Assembly: GCA_016178055.1 (NCBI GenBank)
Contig: JACOUC010000045.1
Span: forward strand, 1 to 50,578
Origin: Chlamydiota bacterium
GTDB lineage: Bacteria; Auribacterota; JACPWU01
Direction: 5' to 3'
Length of the DNA stretch: 50,578 bases
The translations under genes and the position numbers were made by a program. Positions within the stretch are counted from its first letter, which is position 1. Each line of letters opens with the position of its first letter. Of this stretch, positions 1-6,651 are shown one piece after another. The notes beneath the pieces were generated by a model, which saw only the letters and a list, made by a program, of their open reading frames with translations, was not told where the DNA came from and made no database searches.

Positions 1-32
1 TGTAACCTCGCTTTGCTCGGACAAAATGGGGA

Positions 33-114
33 GGGGACGTGGTGGAACTGGCAGACACGTAGGTCTCAGAAGCCTATGGGTAAAACCGTGGGGGTTCAAC
101 TCCCCCCGTCCCCA
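33..114 (+). tRNA. tRNA-Leu (anticodon CAG)
   Basis: The 7-bp acceptor stem GGGGACG (33-39) pairs with CGTCCCC (107-113), followed by discriminator A114. The anticodon arm is TAGGT / loop CTCAGAA / GCCTA, with CAG at 67-69, so it reads CUG leucine codons. The arm between anticodon stem and T stem (TGGG..CCG) is the long variable arm of class II tRNAs, as expected for Leu. The T arm is GGGGG-TTCAACT-CCCCC. CCA is not encoded: the sequence after the discriminator is TGAAAT. Folding was done by eye. Confidence 0.95.
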
Positions 115-160
115 TGAAATGAGTTATAAATTGAAGCAAGACAAAACTAAGTGTAGGCGC

Positions 161-259
161 CAAGTCTCCCCTCGCCCATTAATACAGTTCAAAATTTAAT
201 ACTCAAAGTTCAAGGATTCCCCCTCGCATAAATAAAAAAAGGGGGACTTGAGGGGAGAT
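161..259. repeat. Intergenic repeats: heptamer track plus G-rich family copy
   Basis: This gap between the tRNA and the first protein gene holds pieces of two dispersed repeat families. At 185-216 there are AGTTCAA/ACTCAAA-type heptamers. At 234-258 there is a run of seven A, then GGGGG, then a TTGAGGGGAGA-like end. The start (TCTCCCCTC, about 165-173) is the inverted partner of GAGGGGAGA near 250-258, so the whole could fold as a hairpin. Related G-rich copies lie at 36398-36426 and, inside coding sequence, at 50390-50418. I see no gene between 115 and 370. Confidence 0.6.
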
Positions 260-370
260 GTGAAAGCACCGATGCGTAGCCAGTGCCAATTGCGGAATGA
301 TTAGAATTTAGATTTCATTGAAATAAGACTCCTAATACCTTAGAATTTAGACAGCTAAAGAGGATACATT

Positions 371-739
371 ATGGTCTCTTCAAAGAAACTTGTCATAAAA
401 GATAAAATCAATTCGATGGCCCTAAAAGTCGCGAAGTATTATCATCCAGAAAAAATTATTCTGTTTGGTTCATGGGCTTGGGGCAAACCTAAAAAAGACA
501 GCGATGTTGATTTGTTTATCATAAAAAAAGGCAGAAAAAGTTCTCTTGATATGATGAGAGATATTGACCGAATTCTCCTGGGTCGTACCATTCCGATTGA
601 TATTCTGGCTTATACACCTATTCAAGTCAAAAAACGTTATTGTATGGGCGACCCTTTTCTAAAGAAAATTCTCCAGTCAGGAAAAGTCCTTTATGAAGCA
701 AGACCTTCCCCATCCAGACCTCGTCGACGAGTGGCTTAA
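371..739 (+). CDS. MNT-type nucleotidyltransferase (antitoxin of HEPN/MNT pair)
   Basis: This 122-residue protein is a minimal nucleotidyltransferase. The hallmark is LFGSWAWGKPKKDSDVDLFI at about residues 31-50, with GS followed by DxD (Asp-Val-Asp), the metal-binding carboxylates of the pol-beta fold. Family members paired with a HEPN protein act as antitoxins by AMPylating the toxin, so that role is expected here by analogy. The start has a good ribosome site (AAGAGGA about 7 nt upstream). The 3' end overlaps the HEPN gene by 47 nt, which supports one transcript and coupled translation. The length is normal for the family. Confidence 0.88.
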   Translation: MVSSKKLVIKDKINSMALKVAKYYHPEKIILFGSWAWGKPKKDSDVDLFIIKKGRKSSLDMMRDIDRILLGRTIPIDILAYTPIQVKKRYCMGDPFLKKILQSGKVLYEARPSPSRPRRRVA

Positions 740-1103
740 AAGGGCCTATGACGATGAACTCAATATACGTTCTATTTTAAAACATAGAGACGGGACGTCT
801 GCTGTCGTTTGTTTTTTGTCTCAACAAATGGCCGAAAAACACTTCAAGGCACTTCTATTAAAGTTGACTGGAAAACATCCAAAGGTTCATGACCTCGGAC
901 AACTTGCAGAACTCACCACACCTTACTTTAAGAAAACTGTAAAGGAATTAACGGAAGAAATGGTCCTTCTAAATCGCTATTACATCGGTACCCGTTATCC
1001 TGGAGACATTGACATTACAAGCTTTTCATGGGAAATGGCTGAAGAGGCATTTGATGCAGCTATGATTATTAAAAATTTCGTCTTAGAAAAATTATATCGT
1101 TAG
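693..1103 (+). CDS. HEPN domain protein (putative RNase toxin)
   Basis: This 136-residue all-helical protein matches the PF05168-type HEPN pattern: LSQQMAEKHFKALLL near residues 42-56, then KHPKVHDL, then the C-terminal LNRYYIGTRYP motif. HEPN proteins beside nucleotidyltransferases are generally RNase toxins or AMPylation targets. The canonical Rx4-6H ribonuclease motif is not obvious: the conserved stretch reads R-Y-Y-I-G-T-R-Y-P without a following His. It may therefore be a non-nucleolytic variant; this is inference. Translation starts inside the nucleotidyltransferase gene, and the stop is 6 nt before the SDR start. Confidence 0.83.
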   Translation: MKQDLPHPDLVDEWLKRAYDDELNIRSILKHRDGTSAVVCFLSQQMAEKHFKALLLKLTGKHPKVHDLGQLAELTTPYFKKTVKELTEEMVLLNRYYIGTRYPGDIDITSFSWEMAEEAFDAAMIIKNFVLEKLYR

Positions 1104-1109
1104 GATGTT

Positions 1110-1826
1110 ATGCTCAAAGCTATCATCATCGGCGCCAGTTCTGGAATTGGAAAGGCCTTAGCCCAGCACCTTTCCCAAAAAGGGTATACATTAGGCTTGA
1201 CTGGGCGAAGAGTCGAGCTTTTGAATGAACTTAAAAAAGAGTTACCCAATCCCACCTTCATCAAACGCATGAATGTGACACAATATGAAGAGGCCATGAA
1301 GATTTTACAAGAATTGATTCAGGAAATGGGTGGGATGGATTTGATGGTGATCAATGCAGGGGTTCGTTTCTTCAATGATGCCCTTCATTGGAAAGAAGAA
1401 TTTCAAACCATTAGTACTAATGTCACAGGTTTTGCAGCCATGGCCAATGTTGCTTTCAATTATTTTAAGCAACAAAATCATGGACACCTTGTTGGAATTT
1501 CTTCGATTGCAGCTTTAAAATTTAGCGGCCGAGCCCCAGCTTACTCTGCCTCCAAGGCCTTTGAACTCAACTATATGAAAGGCTTGAGGACACAGGCAGT
1601 AAAATTAAAAAAACCTATTTTTGTGACGGATGTTCGTCCTGGATTTGTGGATACAGCCATGGTTAAAGACGCCTTAAAATTTTGGGTTAGCTCTCCTGAA
1701 AAAGCGGCTCTTCAAATTTACGAAGCCATTGGTCAGAAAAAACAACATGTTTATATTACCAAACGATGGCAATTCATTGCCTGGCTCATGAAATTTTTGC
1801 CAGAATTCTTATATAAAAAAGCGTGA
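1110..1826 (+). CDS. Short-chain dehydrogenase/reductase (SDR)
   Basis: This 238-residue classical SDR probably reduces or oxidises a carbonyl/alcohol with NAD(P). The Rossmann motif GASSGIGKAL lies at residues 8-17, NAG at about 81-83, the catalytic Ser in GISSIAAL near 130, and the YSASK active-site motif near 145. TGRR after beta2 suggests NADP(H) preference. A C-terminal aromatic/basic stretch (AWLMKFLPEFLYKK) resembles the membrane-associating tails of some SDRs. It follows the HEPN gene by 6 nt with AGGATGTT before the start, so it is probably cotranscribed. The substrate cannot be told from sequence. Confidence 0.9.
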   Translation: MLKAIIIGASSGIGKALAQHLSQKGYTLGLTGRRVELLNELKKELPNPTFIKRMNVTQYEEAMKILQELIQEMGGMDLMVINAGVRFFNDALHWKEEFQTISTNVTGFAAMANVAFNYFKQQNHGHLVGISSIAALKFSGRAPAYSASKAFELNYMKGLRTQAVKLKKPIFVTDVRPGFVDTAMVKDALKFWVSSPEKAALQIYEAIGQKKQHVYITKRWQFIAWLMKFLPEFLYKKA

Positions 1827-1893
1827 TTCCAAAATTTTTTGAGGGAAATTGAATAAAAAGAATCCTGTCCCACTTTTAGAGGCCTCAAATTTT

Positions 1894-2085
1894 TCAGGCG
1901 GAGTGCTCGCATTTTGCTAACACACCCTCATCCATTGTGACAATGCGACTTGCCAGAAAACTTCCCTCTTGACGGTTATGTGTTGTATAGATAAGGATGG
2001 GGTGAAATTCTTTCTGAAGTTTCAAAATTTCTTCTACCAGCACTTTTGCTAACTCCTCATCGAGATGAGACAACGGCTCGTCCAT
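1894..2085 (-). pseudogene. Broken ABC transporter ATPase, C-terminal fragment
   Basis: The 63 codons encode only the end of an ABC ATPase: Walker B/D-loop MDEPLSHLDEEL at once, then the H-loop as YTTHNR near residue 35, then SRIVTMDEG. The Walker A and signature motifs that should lie about 100 residues upstream are missing. The preceding DNA on this strand is the end of chrA, whose stop is immediately adjacent. This is a remnant left by a deletion or rearrangement. The apparent ATG is the family's internal Met before the conserved DEP, so a functional product is unlikely. Confidence 0.75.
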
Positions 2086-2087
2086 CT

Positions 2088-3263
2088 TTAGGGTTTAAGA
2101 GAATTAAATTTTAAAATTAAACCCAATATTGCCGCCACAAAAATAATCAGAGGTTCTGGAACTTTTTTAGTTTTCCAGAGAATTCCGGCGGTGACGAGGG
2201 CCATCAAAGCGGTCGGAATATCTACAATCGACTTTTTTCCAATTACAAATACGGCCCCTGTAATGGCTCCTATGGCTGCGGCCGTGACCCCATTTACAAA
2301 TGAATGAATGGCGGGTTTCTTTCCATATTTTTTGAAGTAGGGAGCGGGAATAATTGTGAAAAGATAACAGGGTAGGAATGTGCCTAATGCGGCCACACAA
2401 GCCCCCGGAAACCCAGCGACGAGATAGCCAATAAAGCCTACTGTAATCACCACAGGACCCGGTGTAATCATCGCCACCGCGACCGCGTCAAGAAATTGAT
2501 GATCATTGAGCCAGTGATATTCTTTGACGACGCCGCCATAGAGAAAGGGGACAATGGCCAGCCCACTTCCAAATACAAATGCACCCGCCTTCGTAAAAAA
2601 AGTGAGAATATGCCATAGCACTCCATTTGAAACGGCTGTTGTTGCAGCTCCTGCTGAAATAGGGAGAGCAAAAAAAATAGAGAGTCGATGATTTTTTTTG
2701 AAAGGAGGATGTTCAACAAACCAAACGAGAAAGCCTCCGCCCAAAATTAACAAGATTTGCTCGGACTCGGTGATCGCGGTGAATGCGGCTGAGACAAGAT
2801 AAATACCCCAAAGCAATTTGTCTTTTCCAATGGTCTTCTTTGTCAGCTTATAAGCACTTAAAGCAATAATCCCGATTACGCTAGATCCCACCCCATAAAA
2901 AATGGCCTGCATCCAGGAGAGCCCTCCATAGGCTTGATAAGCCCATCCCAATGCTACAACCATTAAAAAAGAGGGAAGAACGAAAGCGAGTCCAACCAAA
3001 GTCGCTCCTAAAATATGATAATCCACGTATCCCAGATAAATAGCCAACTGTGCCGCCAGAGGGCCTGGAGCTAATTGGGCTAGGGCGAGGCCTTCTTTAT
3101 AATCGGATTCTGAAATCCATTTTTTCTTTTCAACAAGATCTTTAAATATATAACCAACCAGGGCGACAGGCCCGCCAAAACCGGTCGCTCCCAATTTAAG
3201 GGCATAAAGAACGAGTTGGCGCAACGAGTAGACAGGTTTTTGAGTCAGAGAGTTTTCAGTCAT
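2088..3263 (-). CDS. chrA: Chromate transporter ChrA (CHR family)
   Basis: This polytopic inner-membrane protein of 391 residues belongs to the CHR family, whose characterised members export chromate. Both homologous halves are present. The N half has GATGFGGPVALVGY and LAPGPLAAQLA; the C half has GAFVFGSGLAIVPFLYGG and MITPGPVVITVG. I chose the ATG at 3263 rather than the upstream frame opening at 3296, because it overlaps the previous stop by 8 nt (ATGACTGA) in a coupled arrangement. It is the distal intact gene of a minus-strand run with the LamG-like and DUF1259 genes. Chromate as the substrate is inferred from the family; sulfate-like anions are possible. Confidence 0.9.
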   Translation of the reverse strand: MTENSLTQKPVYSLRQLVLYALKLGATGFGGPVALVGYIFKDLVEKKKWISESDYKEGLALAQLAPGPLAAQLAIYLGYVDYHILGATLVGLAFVLPSFLMVVALGWAYQAYGGLSWMQAIFYGVGSSVIGIIALSAYKLTKKTIGKDKLLWGIYLVSAAFTAITESEQILLILGGGFLVWFVEHPPFKKNHRLSIFFALPISAGAATTAVSNGVLWHILTFFTKAGAFVFGSGLAIVPFLYGGVVKEYHWLNDHQFLDAVAVAMITPGPVVITVGFIGYLVAGFPGACVAALGTFLPCYLFTIIPAPYFKKYGKKPAIHSFVNGVTAAAIGAITGAVFVIGKKSIVDIPTALMALVTAGILWKTKKVPEPLIIFVAAILGLILKFNSLKP

Positions 3264-3885
3264 GATTTTCTTGCGTCCCATGACTAAAATCGTCAAACGC
3301 CGTCACACTATCCGCCTTGGTCCAAACACCTATGGCACCCGCGCCCGAGATATGGGCATCATCCGCATCAATGTAGTTTTTTCCATCGAGCGCAACGGTG
3401 ATATGCTTTCCAGAAAATGTGACTTTTAGCGTATGCCACTGATTTGGAGAAACTGGAGCATCCACATATTGAATCGTTATCCGCTGTCCGTGATCGGTGT
3501 AATACAATGAGACATTGTTCTCTAAGGCGTTCGCTCTCGCGACATAATAATTGTCACCATCTTTCCAACGCCACACAATGCCTCCTGCTTGATCTTCGTT
3601 TCCAGAAATGGATTTAAATTTCACCTCTACAAATCCGTCCGAGAGGCTCACCTCCTTATTCACACACCACGGAAAATTACCCTCGCCAGATTGTTTGAGA
3701 ATATTTGGGCCACTGGGGGCTCCTGAATCAGCCTCAACATTCCATAAGGGAGACCCCTTGCCGGTCACACCTGAAATCCATCCGGATGGCAATGCCCCAG
3801 ACTTTACTTTGTCAAAGTTTACCGTTTCAGCAAATGAACTTGTCGTCATAAAAACCCCCACAAAAAGTAGCATGGCCTGTTTCAT
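3256..3885 (-). CDS. Secreted LamG/DUF1080-like beta-sandwich protein
   Basis: This 209-residue exported protein has a signal peptide (residues 1-19: MKQAML, hydrophobic core, cleavage after SSFA). The rest fits a concanavalin-like jelly-roll: GGIVWRWKDGDNYYVARANA, then QWHTLKVTFSGKHITVALDG near residues 145-165, and a closing GAGAIGVWTKADS. That order is seen in DUF1080/LamG-type carbohydrate-associated proteins. No catalytic residues are evident. Its start overlaps the DUF1259 stop as ATGA and its stop overlaps the chrA start, so the three are translationally coupled. The reason for pairing with ChrA is unknown. Confidence 0.75.
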   Translation of the reverse strand: MKQAMLLFVGVFMTTSSFAETVNFDKVKSGALPSGWISGVTGKGSPLWNVEADSGAPSGPNILKQSGEGNFPWCVNKEVSLSDGFVEVKFKSISGNEDQAGGIVWRWKDGDNYYVARANALENNVSLYYTDHGQRITIQYVDAPVSPNQWHTLKVTFSGKHITVALDGKNYIDADDAHISGAGAIGVWTKADSVTAFDDFSHGTQENHD

Positions 3886-4817
3886 TTTTCCACCTCACCT
3901 TGTTTAATATTTTGAATCTCGAGAGCCTTCTTGATCCCCTTAGCCAGATTAACTGTTGAGTCCATTCCCCAGAAGTGTAAAAAAATGATTCTTGGATTTT
4001 CCATCGTCATATGATTATGAATCGCGACAATATTCATTCCAGCTCCGCGCAAGGTCTTGAGCACACCTTGAACCTCAGATTCCAGCATCGCAAAATCTCC
4101 ATCCACAACAGCCTGGTCGTCATTGCCGGCAAAAGCCGCCCAGGTATTGACACCCATCGCATTCCCCATTTCATGTCCATTCATTATGGTTAATCGGCCA
4201 AAAACAATCTTATAAATATCATCTTTCATTTCACCCTTTGCGCTCAAAATGTCTTCAATGATTTTTGGATCAAGAGGTGGTTTTTTAGAATCCAATGTGT
4301 AGTGCGGACGAGACTCTGGTTTCTCCTTAATTTTTGCGAAGACCTTTCCAACAGCACCCGCTATTTTTTCTGCGTCTCCTGTTCCTCCAATATGCATAAA
4401 CATCACCTTGGGGGAATCCCAGAAGAAATGATTATGTAAGGCCGTCACTTCCAACCCGTTTTCCAAAGCTACACTCATGACAGGATTCACTTGTTCTTCA
4501 AGCAATACCATGTCTCCCATCATCATGGCCTCGCTTCCCATTATTTTAAACGCGGCCCACACCGTCAGGCCCTGAGACGGAACCAATTTGATCCCGGCAA
4601 CATCAATTGAAAAATCAGAACGGGGGAAACTGACTTTAAAGACATTTTCCTTTTCATCAAATTTCCCCTTGGCCCCTGTAAGGTCTTCGATTTTTTTAAA
4701 AAGGGTTTGGGTGTCGAGTTTGCCTTGACTCTCGTTGGCCGAAAAAACTTCCTGTTTCCCAGAAAATCCAAAGAACAAAAACAATAAAATAATTTTAGAT
4801 AGACGAACCATTTTCAT
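3882..4817 (-). CDS. Exported protein with two DUF1259 domains
   Basis: This 311-residue protein has an N-terminal signal sequence (MKMVRLSKIILLFLFFGF, cleavage near FSA). Two copies of the same roughly 125-residue domain follow. The first has TVWAAFKI, then GDMVLLEEQVNPV, then VTALHNHFFWDSPKVMFMHI. The second has NTWAAFAG, then GDFAMLESEVQGV, then IVAIHNHMTMENPRIIFLHF. The paired HNH..PxxxFxH motif fits DUF1259 (LppY/LpqO), whose function is not established. The frame opens upstream to 4919, but that start lies inside the MITE-like element. ATG 4817 has the good ribosome site AAAGGAAAG. Confidence 0.82.
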   Translation of the reverse strand: MKMVRLSKIILLFLFFGFSGKQEVFSANESQGKLDTQTLFKKIEDLTGAKGKFDEKENVFKVSFPRSDFSIDVAGIKLVPSQGLTVWAAFKIMGSEAMMMGDMVLLEEQVNPVMSVALENGLEVTALHNHFFWDSPKVMFMHIGGTGDAEKIAGAVGKVFAKIKEKPESRPHYTLDSKKPPLDPKIIEDILSAKGEMKDDIYKIVFGRLTIMNGHEMGNAMGVNTWAAFAGNDDQAVVDGDFAMLESEVQGVLKTLRGAGMNIVAIHNHMTMENPRIIFLHFWGMDSTVNLAKGIKKALEIQNIKQGEVEK

Positions 4818-4840
4818 ATGCTTTCCTTTCATTCTTTTAA

Positions 4841-5001
4841 CCCAGAAATTGCAATAGGCATGAGAACCGAGACGAAACAGCTTGAGCGAGATTGGGTTGA
4901 AGAAAGCACAGACATACATGTTAATGTATGTCGAGCATTTCTGAAAGCCAAGATCGCCAAGATCTTTTGTCGAATTCCATGATCCTATTGCAATTTCTGG
5001 G
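4841..5001. mobile_element. MITE-like element, 161 bp, 5-bp target duplication
   Basis: Perfect 18-bp terminal inverted repeats, CCCAGAAATTGCAATAGG (4841-4858) and its complement (4984-5001), bound a non-coding element. It is flanked by the direct repeat TTTAA (4836-4840 and 5002-5006). Its centre is a second perfect palindrome, GACATACAT - 4 nt - ATGTATGTC (4911-4932), and the arms between are imperfectly complementary, so the whole can form a long hairpin. No transposase is encoded. Removing the element plus one TTTAA places the TlpA-like stop 19 nt before the DUF1259 start, which restores a normal operon junction. Confidence 0.85.
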
Positions 5002-5002
5002 T

Positions 5003-5584
5003 TTAATTATGACTTACCAAACCGCCCACATAACTCATAGCAAAAAGGCTCCAGATACCTATCAAAGAAAGAAGTCCATAAATCCAAGCACGTCTCCCTT
5101 GCAAAGCCTCTGACCCTTTCCACCATCGCATCAGGAAACGGCAAAATGTAATCGCAAAAAGAAAAAGGGCCAGCCAAAAATGCACTGTGACAGAACTCTC
5201 AATAGGATAAGGAATGCTTAACCATTTTGAAAGTTGTACAACATCACTTCTTTCTTTGTCCTTTGAAGTCTCCGGGATTAACTTAGAATCTGAGGCTACC
5301 CCAATGATCACCAAGCCTTCAGGCGAATATTTCTTGTGCAGTTTCATGAGTTCAGAAACTTCCTGGCGGCAAGGGGGACACCAGCTGGCAAAAAAATTTA
5401 ATAGAATAGGATGTCCCTTAAATCCCTCAAGTGATAAAGAATCGCCGCCCAATGACTGAAATGTAAAAAGGGGGGCCTCCTGGCCATTAAATTCATCAGA
5501 TTCAGAGGGTTTTAATGCAGCCCACGCCCCTAACTCCATACTTATAAAAATTGTCAGGAAAATCATCAGATATTTTTTCATCAT
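5003..5584 (-). CDS. TlpA/ResA-like thioredoxin fused to a membrane tail (chimera)
   Basis: This is a 193-residue exported or membrane protein. A signal sequence (MMKKYLMIFLTIFISMELGAWA) precedes a TlpA-like thioredoxin domain with FQSLGGDSLSLEGFKG and the redox motif FFASWCPPCRQE near residues 66-77. After GVASDSKL the domain stops early, and I find no cis-Pro loop (the usual GxPTTFLID). Instead two hydrophobic segments follow (VTVHFWLALFLFAITF and GLLSLIGIWSLFAMSYVGG), reminiscent of a DUF2231-type membrane protein end. ATG 5584 has GGAGGT 9 nt upstream, so it was chosen over 5668. A deletion-born fusion is likely. Whether it still works as a disulfide reductase is open. Confidence 0.72.
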   Translation of the reverse strand: MMKKYLMIFLTIFISMELGAWAALKPSESDEFNGQEAPLFTFQSLGGDSLSLEGFKGHPILLNFFASWCPPCRQEVSELMKLHKKYSPEGLVIIGVASDSKLIPETSKDKERSDVVQLSKWLSIPYPIESSVTVHFWLALFLFAITFCRFLMRWWKGSEALQGRRAWIYGLLSLIGIWSLFAMSYVGGLVSHN

Positions 5585-5751
5585 ATTCGTCTTACCTCCT
5601 CCCCGATTTTTGAGTTTTTTGTTTATTAATATCCGATTTTCTTTTGAAACTCTTATAGAGGCCTTCAAATAGTAAGTTGTTTATTTCTAAACACTCAAAT
5701 CTTAAAATCAAGCGTTTTTAAAAATCCATCCCCCTCTTAGGCAAAAAATTA

Positions 5752-5760
5752 TGGTACACT
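5752..5760 (+). promoter_or_regulatory. Candidate extended -10 element before DUF4258 gene
   Basis: TGGTACACT fits an extended -10 (TGn plus TACACT) ending 9 nt before the ATG at 5770. No convincing -35 and no strong ribosome site are seen, so the transcript would have almost no leader. Judged by eye. Confidence 0.35.
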
Positions 5761-5769
5761 AGCTTGAGT

Positions 5770-6078
5770 ATGGACATTGAATGGATCAAAAGTCAAATTC
5801 GAACTGAAACGTATTTATGGAGTTTACATGCTGATGAAGAAAGACGAAATGACCAGCTTAAAGTGGACGAAGTTACTTCAGCCCTTCTTAATGGGAAAAT
5901 ATTAGAAATATATCCACGGGATCGAAGAGGAGCATCATGCTTGATTTATGGAAAATCAGGCAACAGTCCTGTTCATATCGTCTGTGGGAAAAACATATTG
6001 GGTCGCTTAGTCATTATTACCGTATATAAGCCACGGATGCCTAAATGGAAAACGCCAACGGAAAGGAGCAAAACATGA
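5770..6078 (+). CDS. DUF4258 protein, probable toxin of DUF4258/YgiT pair
   Basis: This 102-residue protein opens with a helix (WIKSQIRTETYLWSLHADEERRNDQL), followed by the DUF4258 strand pattern VTSALLNGKILEIYPRDRRG, SCLIYGKSGN, PVHIVCG and LVIITVYKP. The last strand with TVY is the typical C-terminal signature. DUF4258 proteins resemble the RelE/BrnT fold and are commonly encoded before a YgiT-type zinc-finger antitoxin, as here. The frame opens at a TTG at 5764, but the ATG at 5770 is preferred. Its stop overlaps the antitoxin start as ATGA. Toxicity is inferred from the pairing. Confidence 0.8.
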   Translation: MDIEWIKSQIRTETYLWSLHADEERRNDQLKVDEVTSALLNGKILEIYPRDRRGASCLIYGKSGNSPVHIVCGKNILGRLVIITVYKPRMPKWKTPTERSKT

Positions 6079-6314
6079 TTCCTTATGGTGATTGTATTCA
6101 TTGCGGAGGAGAGGTTTTAGAAAAGTTAGATCGTCTTGACTATCGCTATCAAGACCAGCTTTTTATTATGGAAAATGTTCCAGTTGGAATTTGCAATCAA
6201 TGTGGTGAAAAATTTTTGACAAATCAAACGGTAAAAAAACTTGATCACGCTGCATGTACTTCAGGTAAAGTGATCAAAACTATTTCTGTCCCTGTCATCT
6301 CAATCGCAGCTTAA
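6075..6314 (+). CDS. YgiT-type zinc-finger antitoxin
   Basis: This 79-residue protein carries two CxxC pairs (CIHCGG at residues 6-11, and CNQCGEKFLTNQTVKKLD near 42), as in the zinc-binding domain of MqsA/YgiT. Between them lies the usual YxYQDQLFIMENVPVGIC strand. No C-terminal HTH is present, so it matches the short YgiT form paired with DUF4258. The start at 6075 has AAAGGAG upstream and overlaps the toxin stop by 4 nt. A decayed copy of its 3' half lies at 7912-7972. Confidence 0.85.
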   Translation: MIPYGDCIHCGGEVLEKLDRLDYRYQDQLFIMENVPVGICNQCGEKFLTNQTVKKLDHAACTSGKVIKTISVPVISIAA

Positions 6315-6479
6315 TTCAGACTTATGAAAAAATTGAGTCAATACCCTCTCTCCAGGGAAGGCATAAAACTTTCCCCATCGCTTGAGTCCTTTCAGCCAGA
6401 CAAAGTAAGTACGCTTGGGCTCTATAAAAGGAAAAAACTCTGAGATAGCGATGGATGAAGCAATCTTTGGATCATACTC
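6300..6479 (-). other. Possible C-terminal gene remnant in a 337-nt gap
   Basis: The gap 6315-6651 holds no convincing gene. On the minus strand a 59-codon stretch without a start reads like a genuine protein end (ISEFFPFIEPKRTYFVWLKG, then WGKFYAFPGERVLTQFF), bounded upstream by TAG. I cannot assign its family. It overlaps the antitoxin 3' end and has no ATG, so if real it is a fragment. Just beyond it, ACTCCTAAT (6476-6484) and ATTAGGAGT (6496-6504) form a hairpin. The remainder to 6651 is AT-rich. Confidence 0.3.
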
Positions 6480-6639
6480 CTAATATATACGATAAATTAG
6501 GAGTGTTGTCTACGATAATCGATGGTCTAAGGCACCCGTGTCATGTCGCATCCCATCGATCTCTTTACATAGGTAGAATTGTCATGACGGAATTTGCATA
6601 TTTAAGTTTATATATTAATTTAACATGTTATTTTAATAC

Positions 6640-6645
6640 TATAAC
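6640..6645 (+). promoter_or_regulatory. Candidate -10 box, leaderless AAA ATPase transcript
   Basis: TATAAC ends 6 nt before the ATG at 6652. No Shine-Dalgarno sequence occurs in the AT-rich upstream DNA and no clear -35 is seen. If used, transcription would begin at or next to the start codon. Confidence 0.35.
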
Positions 6646-6651
6646 TTAATT

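Noticed and set aside
4818-4919. N-terminal extension of the DUF1259 gene (start at 4919)
   Set aside because: The extra codons lie inside the MITE-like element and precede a complete signal peptide at 4817 that has its own ribosome site.
6455-6649. 64-codon plus-strand frame in the gap before the AAA ATPase
   Set aside because: It crosses a hairpin and AT-rich DNA, has no family pattern and no clear ribosome site.
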